Of a DNA stretch of 64,000 nucleotides, positions 8,973-64,000 are shown in pieces. Position 1 is the first letter of the stretch, and each line of letters begins with the position of its first letter. The DNA is taken from contig NC_132971.1 of NCBI RefSeq assembly GCF_047496725.1, positions 8,205,001 to 8,269,000 of the forward strand, read 5' to 3'. Both the position numbers and the translations under genes were made by a program. The stretch is from Anoplolepis gracilipes. Lineage: Eukaryota > Arthropoda > Insecta > Hymenoptera > Formicidae. A model generated the notes under the pieces. That model ran no database searches and was not told the DNA's origin. It saw only the letters and a program-made list of their open reading frames with translations.

Positions 8973-10853
8973 CTCTTGTATAGCTACGTAAATAAAATTA
9001 CGACGATTTTAAAATACATTTAAATAAAACCGATGGAATTGATGTTTGATAATCACATTTAAATGAAATTAACTAGTCTCTATCGAGATTGTATCGATTA
9101 ATAATGAATGGAACAGTATCTCCCGTGTACTTTTCGAGAATTGAGATCTTATAATTTAAGTGTGTATATCAACATTTCACTTATAAAGGTTTGTATATCA
9201 CTCATTATAAATTAGGTTTTTACAAAAAAAGAGCAATTTCATTCTACATAACAATTTTGATGATGTTATAATATTATTAAAGCGATAGATATTATTAATT
9301 ATATAGTAGTGCTTACATAATTTTATAACAATTGTTTGCACATTTATCAACACATAAACTTATATGTATATTTGTCGGTATGCAAAGTCATCAATGTTTG
9401 ATACATATTTAGTACTGCAAAAAATTTAGAAAATATACAAGTCTCGTATCACTTTATGTCAAAATTTTATCTTTAAAAGAGTATAAAATTATATGATTGC
9501 ATTAATAAAAATCAAAAACTTTCTTTTTAAATATTAATAAATCAACATAATAAAATTTAATTACTACAAAAAATATGGCGACTTATATTTTTTTTCTTAT
9601 TTTATTAAAGTCGAATAGTATTAGAGTAGTATGACACACACAAAATAAAAAAGAGACATATTACGCACATGTAATATAAAATGTACTTTTTAAAAATATA
9701 AAAATATAAACATATTGTTAATATAATAAATGATTTATTATAAAATGATATACTACATTTTTTATTATTAATATATTAAACAAATTTATTCAGCTATTCT
9801 TAACACTTTTATGAATAAATATATCCATCATTAATTATATAAGAAAATAAATTTGAAAGGCAATTTTCTTAATATAAATAAAGATAAAATATTTGCATAT
9901 TTTTGTATTAAAATATTTTTATATATGCATTTTTATGTACGGATATATAGATGTTATTTCGATAAAAACAGAAAATAAAAATAGAAAAGAAAAAGTCAAT
10001 TTTTTTTGGTAAAAAAATAATTATAGAAAATAAAATAATCTTTTCTGGATAAAATAAAACAATTGAGGTACGTTATGTAATATTTTAAATAATTTTTATT
10101 AATTAATTTTACAGTAAAATAAATTCTATATGTAAAAGTGAAGTGTCTACAGTAAAAAAGAAATTTATTAATTTATTATTTATTTATTCCTGAACATAAA
10201 AGTATCCAGTATTGATAAATAATATTTTGTTGAAATATTTCCAATAAGTAAAAGAATTCTTCAAGAGCACGTAATTTTTCCACACTTAATTACGTTAATT
10301 ATGTGCAACTTTTATATGCACAATTTTCATAAAAAATTAAATGTATATTATTATGTTAATAACATTTTTAAAAATTTGTCATATATCAAAACATTTAATA
10401 ATATATATATATATTGATATTTTTATTTAATTACTTACTAATTATTATTTTATTTAAATTGAAGTTATAGTTTATTTTTTTAGACAAAGAGAAAAATAAA
10501 GTTATTTATGCGCTTAGCTAATAGTTTTCTATGTATCATCTCGATGTGCTGTATTTCATAAGACTTGATGCTTATATTAAATGTTTTTAACAGATAATTT
10601 TTTACAGGAATAATAAGTGATTGAAAAAAAACTTATTGCGCTCTATTACAGATAGAGAATCTTCTGTTAGTTGATAAATAGAATAGTGATTTTAATAAAA
10701 AGTGTATAATTTTTAGGTTTGTACATTTTCGATAATAAAACAATGTATTAGATATAAAAATTTAAAATCATTAAATTTACGATAATTCATTATAAAAATA
10801 AGAAACTAACTTATTGAAATAACTTTTAGTATAATTAAAATTTAAAATAATTT
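8973..10853. other. AT-rich intergenic region
   Basis: Very AT-rich, with no open frame or splice pattern that I can support and no recognised RNA gene. Confidence 0.6.
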
Positions 10854-10878
10854 ATGTGTGCAATTATCTTCCTTGCAG

Positions 10879-11264
10879 CCAAAACGATTGATAATATTAG
10901 TGCATTACAATTATTCCCGAGCCCACTTGATGAAAAATTATCTGTAAATAGTAGTCTTTTATCGTCGATGATGAATAACGTAATCGATGAGAATCGGAAG
11001 ATATTGAAGAACGGTGACGTTACCGATCGGTTTTTCTCTCACTTTCCGCAAGTGGCGTTACAGTATATATTACACATCGAGTTTGTAACCTATCTGACAC
11101 TTATTGTCCGTGTCTTATTGGCAACATCGAAAAGTAGGTGGGTGGTTACTTCCGTCACTCGCCCGTTCGTTAGCTTGCTTGTACTCGGGGTGTCAAATCG
11201 TGGAGGACGATTACGGAGAATTATAGATAGAACTCTTGCTCGAACCATCCTCGAGGAGTTATGT
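10879..11264 (+). other. Open, exon-like segment of unknown nature; likely includes AP-2 mu first exon
   Basis: A pyrimidine-rich acceptor (CTTCCTTGCAG) ends at 10878, a good GTAAGT donor starts at 11265, and one frame is open throughout and on to 11339. Its first part encodes text such as ALQLFPSPLDEKLSVNSS, which I do not recognise. The second half is GC- and CpG-rich and lies just upstream of AP-2 mu. It probably holds that gene's promoter and untranslated first exon. Whether any of it is translated is unknown. Confidence 0.3.
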
Positions 11265-11430
11265 GTAAGTGAAACTCCAGGTCTTTCTCGACGCCGGCGT
11301 CTCGTGACGTTTCTCTTATCGAGCGCGACTCGGGCATAAAGAGCCACGTCCGATCGATAATATTAACCGTTCGCCAGACATACCGGACGGACGGAGCTGC
11401 AAGTGTCATTTAAAAAACGAGACGTTTATC
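11090..11430 (+). promoter_or_regulatory. Probable AP-2 mu promoter and 5' untranslated exon
   Basis: A CpG-rich block in AT-rich surroundings, with a GTAAGT donor at 11265. The nearest acceptor in line with it is TTTTTGCAG, ending at 11889, which opens the leader sequence 11890-11930 before the ATG. The transcription start is not located. Confidence 0.4.
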
Positions 11431-11930
11431 TGTCATTACTCGCGTATTTCTACCTCGCAGAAAGTATACGAGTCGACGAATATCTCGCGATATAATAAGC
11501 GCATGCATATCTTTCCCTTATCTCTAATTCGTTAATGGCTTCTCGTTGAACGATGTACAAGATTACTTTTATGCGGTTTTTCAAACATTTTTTTCAAAAA
11601 GAATGTCAGGTTATTATATTTTTATTATACGCCAATACTGTATCATTCTAATATTGAACGTACATTTTGCAGCACTTCACGAATTTTGGAGTATTCTTGT
11701 TAGAAATTTGGAAATATATTATCTCTAAATGTTGTAGATTTATTGACTGCTTGATTTTTGGAAATTAAATTCAGTTGTAGAAAAAATTTAATTATCTATT
11801 TATTTATTATATAATAGAAATTTATTATTTTAAAACTACTAAGAGTACATCTTTTATCGTTGTTCATAATATTTTGGTTCTTTTTGCAGATTGATTTTAA
11901 ATCCATAGGCTAACAGTAGCCTTTGTCAAA

Positions 11931-12270
11931 ATGATTGGAGGTTTATTTGTTTACAATCATAAGGGGGAGGTACTCATCTCCCGAGTGTATCGAGATGATA
12001 TTGGCCGGAATGCAGTTGACGCATTTCGCGTCAATGTCATTCATGCACGACAGCAAGTACGTTCTCCAGTAACCAACATTGCCAGAACATCGTTTTTCCA
12101 TATAAAGCGTGCTAATATTTGGTTAGCTGCTGTCACCAAACAAAATGTTAACGCAGCTATGGTATTTGAATTGCTGTTGAAGATCATAGATGTTATGCAG
12201 TCATATTTTGGCAAGATATCAGAAGAAAACATCAAAAACAATTTTGTGCTTATTTATGAGCTACTTGATG
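11931..12270 (+). CDS. AP-2mu: AP-2 mu coding exon 1
   Basis: ATG to GATG|GTTAGT, phase 1. It encodes most of the longin-like domain. The leader splice acceptor lies 41 bases upstream of the ATG. Confidence 0.97.
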
Positions 12271-13510
12271 GTTAGTGTAAATTCAATCGAAAATTAAATT
12301 AATAATTATATTAATATACATCAACAATTATGTAACTGTTGTCTTATTTTCATTATCTTCTTGCAGAGATACTCGACTTTGGATATCCACAGAATTGTGA
12401 CACAGGAGTGTTGAAAACGTTTATCACTCAACAGGGAGTGAAATCAGCTACCAAGGAGGAACAGGCTCAAATAACATCGCAAGTCACTGGTCAGATTGGA
12501 TGGAGACGAGAGGGTATTAAGTACAGACGCAATGAACTCTTCCTAGATGTACTTGAATATGTGAATTTATTGATGAGTCCTCAGGGCCAGGTTCTTAGCG
12601 CACACGTTGCTGGAAAAGTAAATTATTCATATTGAAAAATTTAATTATTTTGTAAGACTGTTACAAATTTCTAATTAAAAATCTTTTGCTCAGGTTGTAA
12701 TGAAATCCTATTTGTCTGGTATGCCGGAATGCAAGTTTGGAATTAACGATAAGATTGTTATGGAATCTAAGGGCATGAAAGGAGGCGGCGGACTCGGTGG
12801 CGGTGGAGATGATCCCACAGGTGCTAGATCCGGCAAACCGGTTGTCGTTATTGATGACTGCCAATTCCATCAGTGCGTTAAACTTAGCAAATTTGAGACG
12901 GAGCATTCCATTAGTTTTATACCACCGGATGGTGAATTTGAATTGATGAGGTGAGACACAATAAAAAAAGTATACGAAGCAAATATCTTTGTAGTGTAAA
13001 AGTACTATATTTTCTTATCTTTATTACAGATATCGTACCACGAAAGATATATCATTGCCCTTCCGTGTAATACCATTAGTACGCGAGGTAGGCCGCACGA
13101 AGATGGAGGTCAAAGCGGTTCTAAAATCAAACTTCAAGCCATCATTGCTGGGACAGAAAATAGAAGTACGCGTGCCAACGCCATTGAACACTGCTGGTGT
13201 GCAGTTGATATGTCTGAAAGGTAAGGCAAAATACAAGGCATCGGAGAATGCGATCGTATGGAAGATCAAGCGCATGGCTGGCATGAAGGAGACGCAACTG
13301 TCCGCCGAGATCGATTTGCTAGAGACGGACACGAAGAAAAAATGGACGAGGCCGCCAATATCGATGAACTTTGAGGTTCCGTTTGCGCCTTCCGGCTTCA
13401 AAGTACGCTACTTGAAAGTATTCGAGTCCAAATTGAATTATTCCGATCACGATGTGATTAAATGGGTCCGCTACATAGGACGCAGTGGCTTATACGAGAC
13501 ACGGTGTTAA
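11931..13510 (+). CDS. AP-2mu: AP-2 complex subunit mu, complete, four coding exons
   Basis: This is the medium chain of the plasma-membrane clathrin adaptor AP-2. It binds YxxPhi sorting signals of cargo and phosphoinositides during endocytosis (family knowledge). Exons 11931-12270, 12367-12617, 12694-12950 and 13030-13510 join in phase to 442 aa, the usual length. Residues 1-140 form the longin-like N-terminal domain, starting MIGGLFVYNHKGEVLISRVY. The kinase-target threonine in SQVTGQIGWR is present at about residue 154 (T156 in mammals). The mu-homology domain follows to the C-terminus SGLYETRC. The lysine-rich lipid-binding stretch KGKAKYKASENAIVWKIKR is intact. A glycine-rich linker near residues 226-238 is typical of insect versions. 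There are no breaks. The start is fixed by the conserved N-terminus. It is expected to be ubiquitously expressed. Confidence 0.98.
12367..12617 (+). CDS. AP-2mu: AP-2 mu coding exon 2
   Basis: Acceptor CTTCTTGCAG, donor AAA|GTAAAT, phase 1 in and phase 0 out. It contains the phospho-threonine loop and enters the mu-homology domain. Confidence 0.97.
12694..12950 (+). CDS. AP-2mu: AP-2 mu coding exon 3
   Basis: Acceptor TTGCTCAG, donor AG|GTGAGA, phase 0 in and phase 2 out. It carries the glycine-rich linker and CQFHQCVKLSKFETEHSISF. Confidence 0.97.
13030..13510 (+). CDS. AP-2mu: AP-2 mu coding exon 4
   Basis: Acceptor TTATTACAG in phase 2, ending at TAA 13508-13510. It holds the rest of the mu-homology domain. 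Its minus strand carries a long open frame that is only a shadow. Confidence 0.97.
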
Positions 13511-15470
13511 TAGCTCCAAGTAATGTCAAGGCATAAATAATTGTAAAGAAGTAAATCTCAATGAGGAAATCGCGACTATGAATATCGATATTTCTCGATA
13601 TTATTTCATTGTAGCGCATATTTGAAGCGAAATGATCTGAAAATGTTCGGACGGCTAATCTCGAGTTATACACGACATGTAGTGAAATTACGAACAATAT
13701 ATCGGAAGAGAAGTTTCATTATGGTAGTACATGTTTTAAAATTATAAGAAATTTTTTTTGTATATTATATTGTATTAATAAGAAGTTTGTTTAAATTGTC
13801 TTTATTTGAGTATATTAATATAATGTGTTAAAAGAAAATACATTTTTTTTGAATACAAAATAAGAATAGATTCTTAAAATTGAAAAACATTAAACAATTA
13901 TAATAGCAAGTAGATTTTATTTTGTTTTATATTCATTTTTCTTTTGCATTAATTCATTTTACAATTTAGCTACTTTATCGCTGTAAACTAGATTTTATGA
14001 ATCATAAGATTTTTAAAATTTGTTGCTGAAAATATTAAATATGATCATGAACTTGTACGTTTTCTTAAATCATTCTTAAATAAACTTTTATCTGTTCTTG
14101 TTTCACTTTTATGCAAAAGTAATAAAAATGGTAAATATGTTATATTACTTTAGATAGGTAATACAAACATTTTGATTTGTTTTTGGAATTAGTACAGTAA
14201 TTACAATGATCTACAGTCTTGAAATAAATGTATTTGTAAGATAATATACATATAATGAATGTTTCTTTTAACAGATAGTGAATTTTTGTATTATAATATG
14301 TCGATATATATATATATATATAAATGATTTAATTTAATTATTCATTTCTTATATGATTAATGATCATATGTATATGTACGACTTCGTTGGAGTACCAGAG
14401 ATTGAGCGAATTTAAACAAATCTGTATGTGACAGATCACTTATATAAGATTGCGATGCGCTCAATGAAATATACTTATAATCTGTTATCTGTGCATGAAA
14501 ATAGAAAGAAACATTAATCGATTGTACGAACGTAAGTGACTTTGTCTCTCTAAAAGAACGCTCACATGCGTAAATATATATGTAAAATAAATTGTGTGCT
14601 CATGCGTGAATTTAATTATACTGCTTTCCTTGAAATTACAATTCGATATATCATACGTAATAAAATTAGTTGGAGAATAGATTTGCAAAGGCAATAAAGT
14701 GTTATAATTTAATTTGTATGTGAAATTACGTTTTGCTTTTACTAATCAGAAATTTATAAAATTACATAATCTGTGCTTGAATAGTCTAAAAAAAAGTGTT
14801 ATTCGCATACAATTAGAGATAAAAGCGTTATATAATCAGCGTTTAATATAAAATACGTCTTTAATCAATATGATAATTACATGGTTCTTTCGAAAAACAA
14901 TTTTCAAGATAAAATATTAAAAACATGAAATTATTTAAGTGATTAATGTTAAAAAATATAAAAAGGTAATGTTAAAAAGAAATACGGAAAAATGAAGATT
15001 ACTATAAAGATTACATAAAAATATAATTATTATGATTATTATTAATAAGAAGATTATTAAGTTCATATATATGCGCGCTTTTTGAAATTGAGGAGATATC
15101 GATATGCATATTTATCGAAACATATCGATATGCACACAATCTCTCGCTTGAGCGACACGCGAGAACATTTCAAACTTCGATGGACGGGAGTTTGAAAAAC
15201 ACAAAAGAGTTGTTTTATATTTGAAAAAGTGTTGTTCTATAATTGATAATATTTCAAGATTCAATAGATTCAACGATGTGCATCCAACGAAGTAATTGAC
15301 CTATTTCTTTCGCGGTATGTTTTCTATATTTTCTACTTGTTAATATCGCTTGAATATAATTTTCAATCTGAATTATATCACGATATCGATTCAATATAAC
15401 AACGCGATATTCGTAGATAGATACTTTTAATGGTATTTCTCTTACAGTACTTATTAATTTATGTTATATC
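13511..15470. other. AP-2 mu 3' untranslated region and intergenic DNA
   Basis: AT-rich, with candidate AATAAA signals at 14079, 14223 and 14693. The cleavage site cannot be fixed. Near 15097-15135 the string ATATCGATATGCA occurs twice. A small inverted repeat (TCTCGC...GCGAGA) lies at about 15141-15163. No gene is seen. Confidence 0.5.

Positions 15471-15477
<7 letters not shown>

Positions 15478-15539
<62 letters not shown>
15478..15539. repeat. (GA)n microsatellite
   Basis: A GA-dinucleotide run just before the distal CAMTA CpG-rich block. Confidence 0.95.
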
Positions 15540-15541
<2 letters not shown>

Positions 15542-15599
15542 TGTTAACTCTTTGCAATAATATGAAGATTGTCATTCATCGTCGAGAAATTTCTGTAAT

Positions 15600-16167
15600 T
15601 TGTTAATTTGGCGCTACGTCACGTGCGAAGCGAAGTACGTAATATCGCGCGGGCGGGAACGCTTCGAATTTCCGGGCGCGAGTTTTCTCGTCTACGTGCC
15701 GGGCGCGTTCGCGACGACACACAGCGCGATGACTTTTCCGTCCCGGCGCGGCGCATGCGGTCCACGCTCGCGTCTGGCACCGCTCCGTACAACGTATCGC
15801 TCTCTCTGTATACCTGTCATGGATTCCGAGGATCGACCGCGGCCGCCGCGGGCACGCGTGATCGCGCGACGACTACCTGCGTGAGTGTGTCATCTCGTCA
15901 TCACGCATCGCACGTACGAGAACCAGCCAGGTACACGACGCTGCCCGACGTGCACGAGGTACCTAATACAGACGAGATCGTCGCCGCCGCCACCGTCGTC
16001 GTCGTCGTCGTCGTCGTCATCGTCGTCGTCGTCGTCGTCGTCGATCATGAGCGTCGCGGTGTCGTCGCGCCGAGGAAGGTGCCGTCGCCGCTGGTGAACG
16101 ACGCTGTGGAGAAGAGGACGCTTTAAGAGGGGACGCCGACGCGCACCGGGAAGCGCGCCGTGCCGAA
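15600..16167 (+). promoter_or_regulatory. Distal CAMTA promoter / 5' leader (CpG-rich block)
   Basis: An abrupt GC- and CpG-rich block of about 600 bases, open in several frames, directly upstream of the ATG at 16168 and its GTGAGT donor. Open frames here are most likely leader sequence with no selected coding. The block includes a (CGT)n run at 15979-16044. Confidence 0.5.
15979..16044. repeat. (CGT)n trinucleotide repeat
   Basis: CGT/GTC triplets with few interruptions in the distal CAMTA leader. A similar run precedes the second CAMTA start at 22976. Confidence 0.9.
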
Positions 16168-16218
16168 ATGATCGCCCTCGACGACGGGCAATCTGTTCTC
16201 ATTCGGAGCACGGACCTC
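16168..16218 (+). CDS. CAMTA: CAMTA alternative first coding exon a (candidate)
   Basis: The ATG is followed by 17 codons (IALDDGQSVLIRSTDL after Met) up to CTC|GTGAGT in phase 0. This matches the phase-0 start of the exon at 24727. It sits in a CpG-rich block and the donor is near consensus. The assignment to CAMTA rests on phase, strand and position, not on a recognised peptide. Confidence 0.45.
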
Positions 16219-16235
16219 GTGAGTACACCCTCTTT

Positions 16236-22560
<6,325 letters not shown>

Positions 22561-22642
22561 GCCCTTACTTTAAACCGCGCACACGCCCGTCGTTACTTCG
22601 TCGTTAAGTTGTGTACCACGAGAGTTACCTATTAAAAAAGAA

Positions 22643-22644
<2 letters not shown>

Positions 22645-22702
<58 letters not shown>
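22645..22702. repeat. (GA)n microsatellite
   Basis: An AG-dinucleotide run in the second CAMTA leader region. Confidence 0.95.
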
Positions 22703-22704
<2 letters not shown>

Positions 22705-22975
22705 TATGGGCCGCCGACGATGTCGGGAGAAATAATCCCATCGATTCGCCTTCCGAAGGAAGCCACGCTGGTACGCTCTTGAATTCGCGACGTGTGAAGG
22801 CGGACTTGTAAATCCGCTCTAGGTGGCGGGGAAAGGGGGTAGGATCATCCTTTAAAACGACGAGCTTTAATATCACTGGGTGTGTTTGTGTGCGCGCAGG
22901 AGGAGCAGGCGACAGCGAACGAGTGGGAGCTCTAAGAGTCGGCGAACGTGTCGTGCTGGAGAACGACGCGCTTAA

Positions 22976-23024
22976 CGTCGTCGTCATCGCCGTCGCCGTC
23001 GTCGTCGTCGTCGTCGTTGTCGAC
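22976..23024. repeat. (CGT)n trinucleotide repeat
   Basis: Imperfect CGT/GCC triplets upstream of the ATG at 23105, echoing the run at 15979. Confidence 0.9.
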
Positions 23025-23104
23025 GAGCAGACGAGAGGAGAAGAGTGCGCTCTCTCGCAATCGGCGTGGCCGCAGAGACCACCGGGTAGTACCGGGCGAC
23101 AAGG

Positions 23105-60896
<37,792 letters not shown>

Positions 60897-61218
60897 TTGA
60901 CTGTCAATCCAACGGCGCGCAAAATGGCGACGACAGTTCGGTAGCGAAGTAACATACATGGTCGGTGATGAGGAAAGAAAGAGAGAGTGAGAGAGAAAGA
61001 GAAAGCGTGAGAGAGCGTCGATGAACGACGGCCACCTGAACCGCGGACGTTGCGACGCTCTGAGGGAAGTATACCTCATCCTACGGTCTCGACGCGCGAG
61101 ATCGTTAGCGACAAATTTACGACTACAACTCAAAAAAAAAGAAGGGTACCAGACGCTCACGACACGGATGATACGCTTTATTCTCTGCGTCTCTGATTTG
61201 TGTACCCGAGGTGGTTGA

Positions 61219-61219
61219 T

Positions 61220-61250
<31 letters not shown>
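61219..61250. repeat. (TCTA)n tetranucleotide repeat
   Basis: Seven or so tandem TCTA units in the likely CAMTA 3' untranslated region. Confidence 0.9.
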
Positions 61251-63450
61251 CCTAAAGTCTTATCTCATATTATAGTTTTGACCTTTTGTCCCTCACACTG
61301 ATGAGTTAAGCACCTGGAGCACCACGTTTTATATCCTCGACCGCTCGTTCGTTTTCGCTTGTATGTACCTTTACACTACTACCGCCATTTTCTCCAAGCG
61401 CTCCTGTATCCTCCTCCGATCGACACGAGCTAGCGTCGGATCATCAGGTGAACCTATCGCGGAATGGATTTGCTAAAAATCCGCACGTGATCGACCGACT
61501 CGAGAAGCATGCTTATAGGATACACGGTTTTATCTTCTGCTTGTAACGTGTAAGATTTTTCTAGCATGTCGCGTCTGTTCATGAGAAGCGACGAGAAGTA
61601 CGTCCGGCACGTACGTCGATTGCTTGCGACAGCATTGAAATCGACGAATCGTTCCCGTGATATTTTATTGGCATATGTGTGTGCATCGAGCTGAATCGCA
61701 CAAAATCGTTGTCGCTTTCGTAGGCTCAGATAACTCGCGAGCTTCTTGCCACTGGCAGATTCTATCGATCCGTAGATTTTTCTGAAATGAAATATTTCTT
61801 CGCGACACACGAGACTCTTTGCGGCTATCGACATATTTCTTCTTTAATGACACATTAGTCGACAAATTCGAAATCTTTTTGGAAATAAAAAAGAATGCAT
61901 AAATTTTAATCGAATTTTGTATGTTTACAGTTCTGAAAGTTAAATGTCGTGCTCGTTCTATGTTGCAATTTACATTGTATCCGTATTAAAAAATTAGATT
62001 AATATAAATCTCGATATCGTAATTTTTACACACATTACAAGTAAATATATATAAATACTTTAAAAGTAAGGACAATCAGTTAAAATTTTTCTTTTCCTGA
62101 AAAATTTCGTTGACTCGTGTCAATTATCGTGACATTATATTTTATGTCGACGTAATTTTTTATCACGAAGAAATATTCAAACAAAGATTATGTTTTTCTA
62201 TTTTTTTTTTTCGATGCAATGGCATCTACCGATCACCGTGTAATTTCACTTGCAGTAGAGAACGATTAATCTTTTCTCTTTTACTAATATACGTTGATCT
62301 ATTTTTGCTCCCGAGTTTATCATAAGACAAAACTGTGACTAGGATTGTATCGACGGAAAACAGAATTCGAGAAGAAAAAAAAAGAGCGAGCTTGAAGTTC
62401 TCTGAACTTATTTTATATGTTTATTGTTCGCATGTTAGGCTTCAGAGTCAGCATGTTCATGAATGTCGATTGACGGATGATTGAGCGAACATAAAGTTGG
62501 CTTGAAATCGATTCTAGAGATAGTAGTGGATTATATTTTAGCGATGGATAAAATAAGATTTGAACACATATATAGGGCAAAGGTAAAAATTTGAATATTT
62601 GGCACGAATTGGAACACAATTAGACGTTATTGACGCTTTATAAGATTAGGTTTTTAATTTTCGATCGGTATTATTGTCTGCGTCCATTTTTTATATTTTT
62701 ACGAGAAATATAGTAATTAAATTTATATTAAATATAGTAATTAAAGTGCTTCATACGAAGCTGAACATTGCATTTTTCTTATCGTTCAGCTATATCGTAA
62801 TCGTGATATATAATGCAGCGTCAAGAATCCATTGTACATAATAGATGCGAAAATATTGACGTTTACTACGTCGCAAAAAATCGATATCTTTCGTGTATGT
62901 AAACTCATTTTGCTCGAGAAATGAAGAAATGAACGAGTAAGACTATACTTTGATTTTAAAGAATTTTAGGAAAAGAGCGAGAGGAAAAGGGGGAGAAACG
63001 GGACGAGGAGAAAGCGGCAGTACACGAACGAGGTAGCTACTAGAGACGACTGAGGGAGGGAGAAGAGAGAATTAAAACAAAAGAAAATAGAGAAAAGAGA
63101 AAAAAAAAATATGAACAGGCCCTTTTGTCCAAAGGGGCGCAACTTCATCCACGGGCTGTGCTAGTCACAGTATAATCAACTTTGTAGAGTTACTTTATAG
63201 ATTGTAAGCTAGTCGATTACACATTGTTACAAAAACTACCTACCGTTTCTCTCTCCGATAGGGGATTTTTTTAAAGGTTCTCTAGCGTAAAATAATTAGC
63301 GATTAATTAAGGGCGTAGTTGATTGCGGACGCGCGCGATCGCGGTTGTCCCGCGGTCAAAGTCTTTGATCGAGAGGACAAACGTTTATTGTGATAAATTA
63401 ATGGTGATCCAAGAAAGTATTTCCGCGCAAGGGAGGACAGGAAGAAAGGA

Positions 63451-63454
<4 letters not shown>

Positions 63455-63512
<58 letters not shown>
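63455..63512. repeat. (GA)n microsatellite
   Basis: A GA run near the right end of the window. Confidence 0.95.
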
Positions 63513-63515
<3 letters not shown>

Positions 63516-64000
63516 AAAGGGAATAGAAAATGCACGTGTCTCACGTGATACGTCTTTCTGTGTGTACGCACGTGACAATTTTCACTGAGACACGTGAGAC
63601 AGAGATAGACAGACAGACAGACGAAGATCTGAACAGCTAAATATATAAATGGCGCAATCGAGAGATTATCGCCGCGCGATATCTGTCAGGAGAGTTATGT
63701 GTCGATGCTGTGCGCGTTGCAAACGTAAGGGATACTGCGAATTCGAATTGCTCCGGGAGAGTAATTAATCCATATCGACCCTCTCCTCTTTTGGGGTATA
63801 TTACGCAGAATCACAGGAGGTTGTGAGATTTAATAGTGCGATATAAAAGTGCAAAGCGAGCGAGGTGGGATATTATTGCAATATATATATAAATATGTAT
63901 ATATATAAATATTATATAAATATATTTACATATATATTGTACACACGAGTCAATTCCAACGAGCATTTTCATGCCATTAAGCTTAAAAAGTTATTAGTTA

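Larger units (their letters stand above)
22570..23104 (+). promoter_or_regulatory. Second CAMTA promoter / 5' leader
   Basis: A GC-rich block directly upstream of the ATG at 23105. It contains a (GA)n run at 22645-22702 and a (CGT)n run at 22976-23024. The transcription start is not resolved. Confidence 0.5.
60897..64000 (+). other. CAMTA 3' untranslated region and downstream DNA
   Basis: No further coding region is recognised. It begins moderately GC-rich and turns AT-rich after 61860. A (TCTA)n run at 61219-61250, a GA run at 63455-63512 and a GACA-type repeat near 63598-63622 are present. The poly(A) site is not determined. Confidence 0.5.

Noticed and set aside
13024..13401. 125-codon minus-strand frame
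   Set aside because: It lies opposite AP-2 mu exon 4, a perfectly conserved coding exon, and has no independent support.
15608..16126. 172-codon frame in the distal CAMTA leader
   Set aside because: Arg/Val-rich text from CpG-rich leader and the CGT repeat, with other frames equally open. No conserved domain.

Overview
The window looks like nuclear DNA of an insect, most likely a hymenopteran and perhaps an ant (inference). The genes are split by AT-rich introns with GT/AG borders, (TC/GA)n and (TA)n microsatellites are abundant, and CpG-rich islands stand in AT-rich surroundings. The two well-preserved genes give clear insect-type products. There is no sign of bacterial gene organisation, CRISPR arrays or phage genes. 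All supported genes are on the + strand.

Layout. (1) Bases 1-1900 contain no gene I can name. (2) Bases 1917-7571 hold the exons of a secreted protein with three C-type lectin domains followed by a von Willebrand factor A domain. Its splice phases join cleanly, but it carries two frameshifts and two in-frame stops, so I call it a pseudogene. (3) Bases 8049-8972 hold two repeat elements: a short TTAA-bounded element with a perfect terminal hairpin, and a long imperfect inverted repeat with 27-bp tandem repeats in its loop. (4) Bases 11931-13510 encode the complete clathrin adaptor AP-2 mu subunit in four coding exons (442 aa), with a probable untranslated first exon ending at 11264. (5) From about 15600 to at least 60896 the window is one large gene, CAMTA, the calmodulin-binding transcription activator. 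Its CG-1, TIG, ankyrin and IQ regions lie in exons between 40976 and 60896.

CAMTA appears to have three alternative 5' ends: ATGs at 16168, 23105 and 38378. The first two splice in phase to an N-terminal exon at 24727-25015. That exon and the 38378 exon both end in phase 1, which matches the CG-1 exon at 40976. At the 3' end, an optional 25-base micro-exon and two acceptors 7 bases apart can send the last exon into either of two open frames, giving different C-termini. The long stretches between are introns with microsatellites and scattered GC-rich blocks of unknown role.

The three genes have no evident functional link. AP-2 mu is an endocytic housekeeping protein, CAMTA is a calcium/calmodulin-responsive nuclear factor, and the lectin/vWA gene would have made a secreted recognition protein. 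The most unusual items are the lectin/vWA architecture and its decay, the inverted-repeat element, and the dual-frame CAMTA terminus.
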